Positions 1 through 8,765 of a stretch of 64,000 bases of DNA are shown one piece after another. How positions within the stretch are numbered: the stretch's first letter is position 1; each line of letters starts with the position of its first letter. The DNA comes from Flavobacterium humidisoli (GTDB lineage: Bacteria > Bacteroidota > Bacteroidia > Flavobacteriales > Flavobacteriaceae): positions 4,464,001 through 4,528,000 of the forward strand of contig NZ_CP096829.1 in the NCBI RefSeq assembly GCF_023272795.1. The letters run 5' to 3'. The translations under genes were made by a program, and so were the position numbers. The notes beneath the pieces are model-generated. The model saw only the letters and a program-made list of their open reading frames with translations, searched no databases and was not told the origin of the DNA.

Positions 1-1237
1 AATAACGTTCTATTTTTAACTTTTTAATAAGCCACGGAAGCGTCAATCCCTGTATCACCAAAGTGGAAAGAATAACGCAGAAAACCAAGTATATGATTAA
101 ATTTCGAAGCGGAAATTCTTCTGTTTTATTTAGCATTAACGGAAGCGCCAAAGCTGCCGCCATTGAAACCACACCGCGCATTCCAGACCAGCCAAAAATG
201 ATCATATTTCGATAATCAAAAGATTCTTTTTCTCGAATCCTTTTACTAATTATTCTTGGAATCATCGTTGCAGGAATAACCCATAAGAAACGAACTAAGA
301 TCACTACGATACTTATAACCGCTCCCCAAATAAATAATGAATTTCCCGAATAATTACTGATTCCTGCAATAATCTGCCTTAATTGAAGTCCGATTAAAAT
401 AAATATCAAACCGTTTAGAATATTATTGAGTACATCCCAAATTGTATTGGTCATAATTCGGCTTTCATGAGAAAAAATTGTTCCTGATCTCGCAGCCAAA
501 AAAAGACCTGTTGTTACGACAGCCAAAACTCCCGAACCTTCAAAATGCTCGGCAAGCAAATACGAAGCAAATGGAGTCAATAACGTTAGTGTTACCTCGA
601 TAATATCATCACAAACAAATCTCTTATGGATATAATACATGATATAACCGACAGCTAAACCTATTGCTATACCCAAAACCGACATTAAGACAAAATTTAA
701 TCCAGCCTGCCATAAAACAAAGTTTCCTGCTGTAATTGCCGTAAGTGCATATTTATACGCTACAAGACCACTTGCATCGTTTACTAAACTTTCTCCCTCT
801 AGAATGGCAATTAATCTCGGATTAAGCCCTAAACCTTTTGTAATGGCCGTTGCAGAAACTGCATCTGGAGGCGAAACAATAGCACCAAGTAAAAAGGCTA
901 ACGGCCAAGACATATCATCGATAAGCCAATGTGCAAAAACAGCAACTAGTCCTGTAGTGAAAAAGACCAACCCAACGGCGGCAAAAGTTATCGGACGTAT
1001 GGATTGCTTAAAGTCAGACCAGCTCGTATGCCAAGCAGCGTGATACAAAAGAGGCGGTAGAAATATAATAAATACTATTTCTGGACTTAAAGCAATAACA
1101 GGAAGTCCTGGAACAACACTAATAATAACACCACACAAAACCAAAACAATCGGAATTGGAAAATTATATCTTTTACTAACAAGACTAAGAAATGCAACTC
1201 CAAAAAGCAGCATTATAATTACGGCAATATTCTCCAT
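1..1237 (-). CDS. CPA1-family Na+/H+ antiporter (C-terminus cut by window edge)
   Basis: Reading the minus strand from an ATG at 1237 gives an uninterrupted hydrophobic frame running off the window start, so the C-terminus is missing. The visible part has about ten to eleven transmembrane stretches. The family's typical acidic motifs are present: SPPDAVSAT in one helix and GESLVNDASGLVAY, whose Asn-Asp pair belongs to the ion site of NhaP-type exchangers. GWSGMRGVVSMA follows in a later helix. Members exchange cytoplasmic Na+ (or K+) for protons across the inner membrane. It is transcribed divergently from ribB with a 173-bp gap. The family call is firm; the cation is not determined. Confidence 0.88.
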   Translation of the reverse strand, partial: MENIAVIIMLLFGVAFLSLVSKRYNFPIPIVLVLCGVIISVVPGLPVIALSPEIVFIIFLPPLLYHAAWHTSWSDFKQSIRPITFAAVGLVFFTTGLVAVFAHWLIDDMSWPLAFLLGAIVSPPDAVSATAITKGLGLNPRLIAILEGESLVNDASGLVAYKYALTAITAGNFVLWQAGLNFVLMSVLGIAIGLAVGYIMYYIHKRFVCDDIIEVTLTLLTPFASYLLAEHFEGSGVLAVVTTGLFLAARSGTIFSHESRIMTNTIWDVLNNILNGLIFILIGLQLRQIIAGISNYSGNSLFIWGAVISIVVILVRFLWVIPATMIPRIISKRIREKESFDYRNMIIFGWSGMRGVVSMAAALALPLMLNKTEEFPLRNLIIYLVFCVILSTLVIQGLTLPWLIKKLKIERY

Positions 1238-1410
1238 TTGAGCTGGTTGTTTATTGATTTTGGATTATAAAATGTGGGTACTAAATTAAGATTTTTATAG
1301 TCATTAATTAGCTTAACATTAAAAAAATAGAATCTCAATTTATTGACTTACATCAAAGTTTTTGGTTTTAAGCTGCTTTAGATTTGCTTTTATTATTTCT
1401 AAAAAAAATT

Positions 1411-2073
1411 ATGATACATACAGAATTAAGTCCGTTAGTGCAATTTGGAATTTCGAGTAAAGAACGTGTTGAAAATGCTTTAGAACAGCTTAAAAGCGGA
1501 AAAGGCGTTTTGGTAACCGACGATGAAAACCGTGAAAACGAGGGCGATCTTATATTCTCTGCACATCATATGAACGCTCAGGATATGGCATTAATGATTC
1601 GCGAATGCAGCGGTATCGTCTGTCTTTGTCTTACTAATGAAAAAGCAAACGAATTAGAACTATCTTACATGGTAAAAGAAAATACCAGCAGTTTTCAAAC
1701 TCCGTTTACCATTACTATTGAAGCTAAAAACGGAGTGACGACTGGAGTTTCGGCACAAGATCGAATTACCACTATAAAAACAGCGATTGCAACAAATACA
1801 AAACCGGAAGATTTGGCAAAACCTGGACATATTTTTCCGCTTAGAGCAAACGATAATGGCGTTTTAGGAAGAAATGGCCACACCGAAGGAAGTGTAGATT
1901 TAATGAAATTAGCAGGATTGCAACCCGAGGCTGTTCTTTGTGAGTTGATGAATGAAAACGGAAGCATGGCTAAACTGGACAAAATCATTAGCTTTGCACA
2001 AGAACACGATTTGGTTGTTTTATCTATTGAAGATATTATTTATTACCGCAAATTCGTTAGAGATTACTATTAA
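1411..2073 (+). CDS. ribB: 3,4-dihydroxy-2-butanone 4-phosphate synthase
   Basis: A 220-aa stand-alone RibB converting ribulose 5-phosphate to 3,4-dihydroxy-2-butanone 4-phosphate and formate in riboflavin synthesis. The acidic metal/substrate loop DDENRENEGDLIF lies near the N-terminus, and the C-terminal GRNGHTEGSVDLMKLAG and SIEDIIYYR blocks are typical. There is no GTP cyclohydrolase II domain, so this is not the usual RibBA fusion. I chose ATG 1411 because the frame upstream to 1384 only adds a short Leu/Phe/Lys-rich stretch outside the family. The stop abuts the next ATG exactly, suggesting translational coupling with the Crp-like gene. No FMN riboswitch is visible upstream. Confidence 0.95.
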   Translation: MIHTELSPLVQFGISSKERVENALEQLKSGKGVLVTDDENRENEGDLIFSAHHMNAQDMALMIRECSGIVCLCLTNEKANELELSYMVKENTSSFQTPFTITIEAKNGVTTGVSAQDRITTIKTAIATNTKPEDLAKPGHIFPLRANDNGVLGRNGHTEGSVDLMKLAGLQPEAVLCELMNENGSMAKLDKIISFAQEHDLVVLSIEDIIYYRKFVRDYY

Positions 2074-2646
2074 ATGATATACGAACAGCTTAGCAATTCC
2101 ATTCGAAAAAGCATTACTATTTCTGATGAAGATTTAGAAACCATTCTCTCCTATTTTAAACTTATTAAAAAAGAAAAAAATGAGATTTTGCTGGCGCAAG
2201 GGCAAATCAGTCAGGAGACTTTTTTTGTTGCAAAAGGCTGTCTGCGCATCTTTTTTATTAACGAAGAAGGAAAAGATGCAACCCGATATATTGCATTCGA
2301 AAACCAATTTGCTACAGCTTTAGTCAGTTTTATTACCAAAATGCCAGCTGCAGAAAACATTCAGGTTGTAGAGAAATCAGAATTGCTGACTATTTCTCAT
2401 GAAGATTTTAATCATTTAATGAAAATTATTCCCGAATGGAGAACATTTTACAGCAATTATTTGGAAAAAGCTTATGTAAATAATGCCAATCGTTTAATGT
2501 CGTTTACTACTATGGATGCTTTAGAAAGGTACAATCAGCTTTTAAAAATTAATCCTGCAATCGTAAAACGGCTTCCTAATAAAATTGTAGCTTCTTATAT
2601 TAATATTTCTCAGGAAACTTTGAGTAGGTTGAAGTCGAAAGTTTAG
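2074..2646 (+). CDS. Crp/Fnr-type cyclic-nucleotide-binding regulator
   Basis: A 190-aa protein with an N-terminal cNMP-binding beta-roll (roughly residues 10-120) and a short C-terminal segment ending in VASYINISQETLSRLKSK, which looks like an HTH recognition helix. This is the short Crp-like architecture common in Bacteroidota, where many members have no known ligand. It begins at the base after the ribB stop, so the two are probably co-transcribed, but nothing in the sequence ties it to flavin control. The effector is unknown. Confidence 0.82.
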   Translation: MIYEQLSNSIRKSITISDEDLETILSYFKLIKKEKNEILLAQGQISQETFFVAKGCLRIFFINEEGKDATRYIAFENQFATALVSFITKMPAAENIQVVEKSELLTISHEDFNHLMKIIPEWRTFYSNYLEKAYVNNANRLMSFTTMDALERYNQLLKINPAIVKRLPNKIVASYINISQETLSRLKSKV

Positions 2647-2718
2647 ATAAAATACTCTTTATTTGCATCGAAAATTTAATCTAACTCTCTAAGATCTTAT
2701 TATCTACTTCAAAAAAAC

Positions 2719-3687
2719 ATGAATAGAAAAAACGGAATTGATTTCTTCAGACTCATTGGAGCATTAGCGGTAATGTGTATTCATGCATCGTACGGAAACT
2801 TAAGCTACGAATACGTATCTAATTTGAGATTATTTTCACGCTGGGCCGTTCCATTTTTTTTCCTTACATCTGGTTTTTTCTTAGGTCCAAAAATTGAATA
2901 CAACAGTCTTGATTTTAAGCGAATACAAAAGAATGTAAGCCAGTTAATTTCTATTATATTGGTATCTTCCATAATTTACCTACCAATATGTTTTAAAACT
3001 AAAAACATGCCTAAAAATATTGCCGATTTATTAGTCGGCATTCAGCCTCACCTATGGTTTGTGGGATCCTTATTAACAGGCTATATTGCAATTTGGTATT
3101 TATACTTTATTAAAAAAAATAAAATACTACCTTACAGTTCTATTTTTATTTTACTCGTCGCATTGCTAATCGATTCATATGACCAATTCTTTCATAAAAA
3201 TATAGGCTTTTTTTCGGTTAGGTTTGTATTATCAATTCCCTTTATGTATATCGGAATTATTGCTTCAAAAAAAAATATTTATCAAGTAAGCAACAAATTA
3301 TTAATTGGAATGATTTTAATTGGCTTTGCTATCCAATATTTTGAAGCGGAACTATTTTTAAAACTTTTTAGTTATCCAAAAATCAAACATCAATTTTTAA
3401 TCGGAACAATAATCACTTCTATTCCCTTATTTATTTTCACTTCTAAAATAAATCTTCCAGAAAATAGATTTTCAGAATGGGGCAGAAAGTATTCGCTTTT
3501 TATCTATTTATATCATCCAGCTATCTATTTCTTAATGTCACAAAATCTTAATAAATTAATTCCTCTCTATTCTGATTATGTCATGATGTTTTCTCCAATT
3601 ATCGGTTTTATTATCCTGATAGCTCTTGCAATATTTTTAGAAAAATATTTACCTAAACTTTCTAATATCTTAAACGGAAATCTATAA
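2719..3687 (+). CDS. Acyltransferase-3 family membrane protein
   Basis: A 322-aa integral membrane protein with about ten hydrophobic helices. It opens with NGIDFFRLIGALAVMCIHAS, the conserved start of acyltransferase-3 proteins, in which a helix-borne His (here in MCIHAS) is thought to be catalytic. A second signature, RWAVPFFFLTSGFFLG, follows at about residues 41-56. Family members O-acetylate or O-acylate polysaccharides and other cell-envelope glycans. The substrate cannot be read from the sequence. It stands alone, 72 bp after the Crp-like gene, and ends at a strong hairpin shared with nrdA. Confidence 0.82.
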   Translation: MNRKNGIDFFRLIGALAVMCIHASYGNLSYEYVSNLRLFSRWAVPFFFLTSGFFLGPKIEYNSLDFKRIQKNVSQLISIILVSSIIYLPICFKTKNMPKNIADLLVGIQPHLWFVGSLLTGYIAIWYLYFIKKNKILPYSSIFILLVALLIDSYDQFFHKNIGFFSVRFVLSIPFMYIGIIASKKNIYQVSNKLLIGMILIGFAIQYFEAELFLKLFSYPKIKHQFLIGTIITSIPLFIFTSKINLPENRFSEWGRKYSLFIYLYHPAIYFLMSQNLNKLIPLYSDYVMMFSPIIGFIILIALAIFLEKYLPKLSNILNGNL

Positions 3688-3708
3688 GACATAGATTTTT
3701 ATACTATA

Positions 3709-3743
3709 AAAAAGCCGAATCTTAATTTTAGATTCGGCTTTTT
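3709..3743. terminator. Bidirectional intrinsic terminator
   Basis: A perfect 14-bp stem AAAAAGCCGAATCT/AGATTCGGCTTTTT with a 7-nt loop, A/T tracts on both sides, between the convergent acyltransferase gene and nrdA. It should work on both strands. Confidence 0.9.
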
Positions 3744-3748
3744 GATTT

Positions 3749-5446
3749 TTATGATTCACAACTGCTACAAGAAACGAGACTTGTAACAAGTTCTTTAGAA
3801 ACACTTTGACTTCTTTGGTAGTATAAACTTTTAACTCCTTGCTGCCAAGCTTCGATCATTAAACGGTTTACATCTTTAATTGCCAATTCTGCTGGAATAT
3901 TAAGATTTAAACTTTGTCCCTGATCAACAAATTTCTGACGAATTCCAGCTTGCTGTACAATTTCTAACTGGCTGATTTCTTTGAATGTTTTGAAAACATC
4001 TTTTTCCTGCTGAGTCAATTGTTCCATGTGCTGAACACTTCCTCCGTTTAGCATAATTCCTCTCCAAACTTCTTCGTTATCTAAACCTTTTTCTTCCAAC
4101 AGTTTTTTAAGGTATTTATTTTTACGCATGAAATTACCTTTACTTAATCCTGCTTTATAATAATTACTGCTGAAAGGCTCAATTCCTGGTGAAGTTTGCC
4201 CTAAAATTGCAGAAGATGAAGTAGTTGGTGCAATTGCCATTGTGGTTGTATTACGTCTTCCGTAACCTTTTAACAATTCTGGTTCACCGTAAATTCTAGC
4301 CAATTCTTGACTTGCTTTATCGGCTTTATCGCTAATATGTTTAAAAATTTCTGTAGTTTTCATTTTAGCTTCCATTCCTTCAAACGGAATCATGTTTTTC
4401 TGCAAATAAGAATGCCATCCTAAAACGCCTAAACCTAATGCACGGTGTCTTTTAGCAAATTTATTCGCTGCAGAAAGATAATAATTTCCTTCTGTTTTTT
4501 CTATAAATTCCTGTAAAACGGCATCTAAGAAAAAGATCGCTAATTTTACTGCTTCAGTATCTTTCCATTCTTCATATAATTCCAAATTCATTGAAGAAAG
4601 ACAGCAGATAAATGATTCGTCATGAGTTGATGGAAGCATAATCTCACTGCACAAATTACTGGCATTGATTCTTAAATTTTGATCTTTATAAACTTGCGGT
4701 TTATTTTTATTTACGTTGTCACTAAAGAAAATATAAGGCAACCCTTTTTGCTGACGGCTTTCCAATACTTTCGCCCAAATTTGTCTTTTTTCTGCATCTC
4801 CATCAATCATTTCTTGCATCCAGTAATCTGGTACACAGATCCCTGTAAACAAGTTCTGAATTGGGTTTCCAATACTTTTAATTTTCAGGAATTCTTCAAT
4901 ATCTGGATGATCTACATCCAAATAAGCTGCAAATGCACCACGACGAACTCCGCCTTGCGAAATAGTATCCATAGCTGTATCAAAAAGCTTCATGAAACTT
5001 ACTGCTCCACTGCTTTTTCCGTTATCGGTTACCGCACTTCCACGTTCACGCAATTCACCAAAATAACCAGAAGTTCCACCACCGATTTTAGTCTGCATGA
5101 TCACTTCTCCAAGCTTATGTGTAATTCCTTCAATTTTATCCGGAACATGCACATTAAAACAAGAAATTGGCAACCCTCTTTCTGTTCCCATATTTGCCCA
5201 AACTGGCGAACTGATACTCATCCAACCTCTTTCGATCATTTCCATGAAAGACTCTTTCAATTCTGGTTTGTAAAGCCTTTTGGCTGCGGCAGTACAAATT
5301 CTATCAATTGCTCCTTCTACAGTTTCTCCTTTTAGAAGATAACCGCGATTTAAAATCTGTTCACTTTCAGAATTTTTCCACCACATTTTACTGTCGTTTT
5401 GTGGCTCAAAATTGTTATTTGCTGGGTTTGTGTCTATCGTATTCAT
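3749..5446 (-). CDS. nrdA: Ribonucleoside-diphosphate reductase, large (catalytic) subunit
   Basis: A 565-aa class I catalytic subunit that reduces NDPs to dNDPs. Visible signatures are the catalytic block NASNLCSEIMLPS (Asn-Cys-Glu triad), the reductive cysteines in PISCFNVH and FICCLSS, GGVRRGAFAAYLDVDHPDI, and a C-terminal CSSC redox pair. The protein is far shorter than the roughly 760-aa E. coli enzyme and has no N-terminal ATP-cone, so dATP inhibition through a cone in this subunit is not expected. It lies 19 bp downstream of nrdB on the same strand. Size and partner fit the NrdAi group of class Id enzymes known from F. johnsoniae; that subclass call is inference. Confidence 0.93.
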   Translation of the reverse strand: MNTIDTNPANNNFEPQNDSKMWWKNSESEQILNRGYLLKGETVEGAIDRICTAAAKRLYKPELKESFMEMIERGWMSISSPVWANMGTERGLPISCFNVHVPDKIEGITHKLGEVIMQTKIGGGTSGYFGELRERGSAVTDNGKSSGAVSFMKLFDTAMDTISQGGVRRGAFAAYLDVDHPDIEEFLKIKSIGNPIQNLFTGICVPDYWMQEMIDGDAEKRQIWAKVLESRQQKGLPYIFFSDNVNKNKPQVYKDQNLRINASNLCSEIMLPSTHDESFICCLSSMNLELYEEWKDTEAVKLAIFFLDAVLQEFIEKTEGNYYLSAANKFAKRHRALGLGVLGWHSYLQKNMIPFEGMEAKMKTTEIFKHISDKADKASQELARIYGEPELLKGYGRRNTTTMAIAPTTSSSAILGQTSPGIEPFSSNYYKAGLSKGNFMRKNKYLKKLLEEKGLDNEEVWRGIMLNGGSVQHMEQLTQQEKDVFKTFKEISQLEIVQQAGIRQKFVDQGQSLNLNIPAELAIKDVNRLMIEAWQQGVKSLYYQRSQSVSKELVTSLVSCSSCES

Positions 5447-5465
5447 AATGTATTATGGGCTTGTA

Positions 5466-6440
5466 TTAGAAAAGATCGTTTGCTGTGATACTCTTGTCGT
5501 GTTTTGTATATTCTACTGGACGTTTCGCAAAGAAATCATCTAAACTGTTTGCAAAAACTTCTTCTTCAAACCAAGTCATTTTTGAATATTCTTCTGGAGA
5601 AACATTAAAGATAGTTTCGATATTGATTTGTTTCAAACTTTCATCAATTCTAAATTTCATAAAGTTTACCAAATCCTCTTTGTTTATTGTTTCAACCGCT
5701 CCATTTTCAAAAATCCAATCTAAAATATCTGCTTCAACAGAAATTGATTCTCTAACCGTTTCCCTAATTAATTCTAAAGTCTCTGCGTCGAAATATTCTG
5801 GAAACTCTTCACGAATTTTATTAATGATATAAATTCCGCCATTAGCATGAATTTGCTCATCGATTGATGTCCAAGCAATAATATTGCTCACATTTTTCAT
5901 ATATCCTTTGAATCTTGTGAATGACAATAAAATAGCAAATTGGCTGAAAAGAGAAACGTTTTCAATCAAAATACTGAACAAAATCAGTGACACCATGTAT
6001 TTTCTGTTGTCCTGAGACTTCGTGTCTTTCAATACATTCGAAAGATAATCTACACGTCTGCGAATTACAGGAACATCCAATAGCTTTTCAAATTCATCAT
6101 TATATCCTAAAACTTCCAACAAACGAGAATAGGCTTCAGAATGTCTAAATTCGCATTCTGCAAAAGTAGTTCCCAAACCATTAAATTCTGGTTTTGGAAA
6201 ATGTTCGTATATATTACCCCAAAAACTTTTTACAGCTACCTCAATTTGTGCAATAGCCAATAAACTATTTTTAATTGCTGTTTTTTCTGCCAAATCCAAA
6301 TGCGCATGAAAGTCTTGTGTGTCGGCAGTAAAATCTACTTCAGTGTGTACCCAATAAGCTTTATTAATAGCTTCGGTAAATTGCAGAACCTCAGGATATT
6401 CAAAAGGTTTATAGTTGATTCTTTTATCAAAAATTGACAT
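5466..6440 (-). CDS. nrdB: Ribonucleoside-diphosphate reductase, small (radical) subunit; class Id-like
   Basis: A 324-aa ferritin-fold radical subunit that generates the oxidant for NrdA. Putative metal ligands read from the sequence are Glu67 (IAQIE), Glu97 and His100 (AECEFRH), Glu160 (LFSILIE), and Glu195 and His198 (IDEQIH); Tyr104 is four residues beyond His100. No NrdI gene is present in the window and there is no N-terminal ATP-cone. F. johnsoniae has a well-studied class Id NrdB that uses a dimanganese cofactor activated by superoxide, and length and ligand spacing match it. It is the first gene of nrdBA and faces a region of DnaA-box-like repeats. Confidence 0.93.
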   Translation of the reverse strand: MSIFDKRINYKPFEYPEVLQFTEAINKAYWVHTEVDFTADTQDFHAHLDLAEKTAIKNSLLAIAQIEVAVKSFWGNIYEHFPKPEFNGLGTTFAECEFRHSEAYSRLLEVLGYNDEFEKLLDVPVIRRRVDYLSNVLKDTKSQDNRKYMVSLILFSILIENVSLFSQFAILLSFTRFKGYMKNVSNIIAWTSIDEQIHANGGIYIINKIREEFPEYFDAETLELIRETVRESISVEADILDWIFENGAVETINKEDLVNFMKFRIDESLKQINIETIFNVSPEEYSKMTWFEEEVFANSLDDFFAKRPVEYTKHDKSITANDLF

Positions 6441-7107
6441 ATATATAGAGTTTTAAGTGACTATTTTGAAATAAAAATACGAGCGCTTATTTGGGGAGGA
6501 TTAGCGTGATTTCTATATTTACAAATTTAGCCCACAGTTATTGTTTTGTCCACTTTTAGATGTTAAAAAACCGCTCAATTATCAACAGTTTTAAAACTTC
6601 AAAAAATCAGGATGAAGCAAATTTTATCAACATGAAAATATGGTTCTGTAATCTACAATGAGCTAGGAGTTTCCCTAAAAATAATGCTAAGTTATCAACA
6701 TGAAAAAAAGTGCTTTTTGAGGTCGAAAACCAAAACAGTTATCAACATCCGATTTGAAAAAAGAGAAATTTCAAATCGAATTTCAAATTTAAAAAACGTC
6801 ATTTATTAATAATAATTCTAAATAATAAAAGCGCTATAGAAATCATAATTCGCTTTATTACAAATATTTACAATAAATTAAATATTAAAATTGTAAAGAA
6901 TTGCAATAAAATCAGCATCGGAGAAATGAATTAGTAGCACAAACACTAGCTTTCCAACTTAGTACATATATAAAGTTGGAAAATCATCGAAAAGCATTTT
7001 TTCCCCTTCTAAAAAGAGATCGAATTAAAACAAAATTAAAATTTACTTAAGAGATTCTTAATTTTTAGAAAAATAGCATCTATTTGCCCTTTTACAGCAA
7101 ATTATTC
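6441..7107. other. Gene-free region with DnaA-box-like cluster and AT-rich tract
   Basis: There is no coding frame of note in this region between the divergent nrdBA and ankyrin genes. Its first part holds four copies of TTATCAACA (6579-6747). Positions 6780-6900 are almost pure A/T, with several runs such as ATTTATTAATAATAATTC. The arrangement resembles an origin (boxes plus unwinding element) or a DnaA-controlled nrd promoter. No NrdR-type palindrome was found by eye. Confidence 0.6.
6579..6747 (+). promoter_or_regulatory. Four DnaA-box-like TTATCAACA repeats
   Basis: Identical 9-mers TTATCAACA, one base from the DnaA box TTATCCACA, lie at 6579-6587, 6624-6632, 6692-6700 and 6739-6747. All are on the plus strand, with start-to-start spacing of 45, 68 and 47 bp. 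Four exact copies in 169 bp is far above chance. DnaA binding is inferred from consensus similarity only. Confidence 0.65.
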
Positions 7108-7137
7108 TTGGTTTAAGAATATTAATTTTTACATTTG
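7108..7137 (+). promoter_or_regulatory. Bacteroidota-type promoter for the ankyrin/redox cluster
   Basis: TTG at 7108-7110, a 19-bp spacer, then TACATTTG at 7130-7137, matching the TTTG-N19-21-TAnnTTTG consensus. It predicts transcription from about 7143 and supports the ATG at 7228 over the in-frame upstream ATG at 7135, which would lie inside the -7 box. Confidence 0.7.
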
Positions 7138-7227
7138 CTTTTATTTTTATTTATTCTAAATAGAACGAAATATTCTCAAAAAATAAATTTAATCTTGTAC
7201 AATTCAATAACCATAAATTATCGAAAT

Positions 7228-8718
7228 ATGAAAAAGAATCTTTTCGTTTCTTTTGCATTTGCTGTTACTTTATTTGTAAGTGCTCAGCAAAAAAACGCGT
7301 TGCTAGATGCAGCTTTCTGGAAAACTTCACCTACTGTTGAAACGGTTCAGGCAGAAATCGCTAAAGGAAATAATCCAGCTGAAGCGAATGCAAACGCATT
7401 TGATGTTACAACGTTGGCCATTAATAATGATGCTCCTTTTGCAACTATCAAGTTTTTAGTAGAGCAACCCGGAAATTCGATCACAAAATTAACGCATGAT
7501 AATCGTATCTACCTGCACTGGGCAGCATATAGAGGAAATACAGAATTGGTTCAATATTTAATTGCTAAAGGTTCTGATATAAATTTTGAAGACAGCCACG
7601 GAACTGCTCCTGCAGATTTTGCAGCTTCAAACGGACAGTCAGATGCTGCGCTGTACGACGCTTTTTTTAAAGCTGGACTTAATCCGACAAAAAAATATGC
7701 AAATGGAGCAAACCTTTTACTATTAGCCATTGCTTCTGATAAAGATTTAAAAGCTGCAGAATATTTTGCTACTAAAGGAATGTCATTAAAGGATGTTGAT
7801 AATGATGGAAATACTGCTTTTACTTACGCTGCAAGATCTGGTAATATTGCTCTTTTGAAAAAACTTTTAGAAAAAGGAATTAAACCAACTAACAATGCAC
7901 TTTTATTTGCTGCGCAAGGAAGCCGTAGAGAGACTAATACTTTAGAAACTTATAAATATTTGGTTGAAGAAGTAAAAATTAAACCGTCTTTTCAAAATAA
8001 ATCGGGACAAAATGTTTTACACTTTCTGGCTGGAAAACCAAATCAGACTGAAATAATTAAATATTTCTTAGGAAAAGGTGTTGATGCAAACATAGCCGAT
8101 AAAGAAGGAAACACGCCAATTATGGTAGCAGCTGGAGCTAGAGAAACTGCTGTTTTAGAGTTGTTTCTTCCTTCTATTAAAAACATAAATGCACAAAATT
8201 TAAAAGGGGAATCGGCTTTGACTTTTGCTGTTAGAAATGGAACTCCTGAAGCTGTAAATTTACTTTTGGCTAAAGGTGCAGATGTAAATGTAAAAGACAA
8301 AGACGGAAATAATTTAGGTGTTTATTTAGTACAATCTTATCGTCCTGCAGGAAGAGAAAAAGCAGCAATAGATTCTTTTGATGCTAAAGCCAAATTACTT
8401 CAAGACAAAGGATTAAACCTTGCCGCTGCTCAAAAAGACGGAAACACTTTATATCATATAGCTATTACTAAAAATGACGTGTCCCTTCTTAAAAAAATCA
8501 CTGATTTAAAAGTAGATATCAACGCCAAAAATAAAGATGGTTTAACAGCTTTACACAGAGCGGCAATGACTTCTAAAGATGATGCTATTTTAAAATATTT
8601 AGTTTCAGCAGGAGCAAAAAAAGACATCAGCACGGAGTTTGACGAAACGGCTTATGCTTTAGCAAAAGAAAATGAACTGCTTACAAAAAATAATATCTCA
8701 GTTGAGTTTTTAAAATAA
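7228..8718 (+). CDS. Secreted ankyrin-repeat protein
   Basis: A 496-aa protein with a signal peptide (MKKNLFVSFAFAVTLFVSAQ) and a body built of about a dozen ankyrin-like units. Examples are NRIYLHWAAYRGNTELVQYL, GNTAFTYAARSGNIALLKKL and DGLTALHRAAMTSKD, so it should be a periplasmic or envelope scaffold binding another protein. The frame opens further upstream to 7135, but that would remove the signal peptide from the N-terminus and overlap the promoter. It is followed after 47 bp by the DUF2271 gene and probably shares its mRNA. A partner among the redox proteins downstream is plausible but not shown by the sequence. Confidence 0.88.
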   Translation: MKKNLFVSFAFAVTLFVSAQQKNALLDAAFWKTSPTVETVQAEIAKGNNPAEANANAFDVTTLAINNDAPFATIKFLVEQPGNSITKLTHDNRIYLHWAAYRGNTELVQYLIAKGSDINFEDSHGTAPADFAASNGQSDAALYDAFFKAGLNPTKKYANGANLLLLAIASDKDLKAAEYFATKGMSLKDVDNDGNTAFTYAARSGNIALLKKLLEKGIKPTNNALLFAAQGSRRETNTLETYKYLVEEVKIKPSFQNKSGQNVLHFLAGKPNQTEIIKYFLGKGVDANIADKEGNTPIMVAAGARETAVLELFLPSIKNINAQNLKGESALTFAVRNGTPEAVNLLLAKGADVNVKDKDGNNLGVYLVQSYRPAGREKAAIDSFDAKAKLLQDKGLNLAAAQKDGNTLYHIAITKNDVSLLKKITDLKVDINAKNKDGLTALHRAAMTSKDDAILKYLVSAGAKKDISTEFDETAYALAKENELLTKNNISVEFLK

Positions 8719-8765
8719 ACACTTTAAATTTCAAAAAATAAAATTCCAAATTCCAATAAAACAAT

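Noticed and set aside
804..1043. 79-codon plus-strand frame
   Set aside because: It lies antisense inside the continuous antiporter frame, has no recognisable product, and the antiporter helices and motifs explain the sequence.
1238..1410. FMN riboswitch before ribB
   Set aside because: No RFN-element-like conserved stems or AGGGG/CCCT-type blocks were recognised in the 173-bp gap.
4679..5335. 218-codon plus-strand frame
   Set aside because: Antisense shadow of nrdA; its translation has no family features.
6441..6578. NrdR box or full nrdB promoter
   Set aside because: A TAAATTTG box exists on the minus strand (6529-6522) but no -33 partner or NrdR palindrome was found, so I did not call a promoter.
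7135..7227. Upstream in-frame start for the ankyrin protein
   Set aside because: It would overlap the TACATTTG promoter box and bury the signal peptide; ATG 7228 starts the signal peptide.
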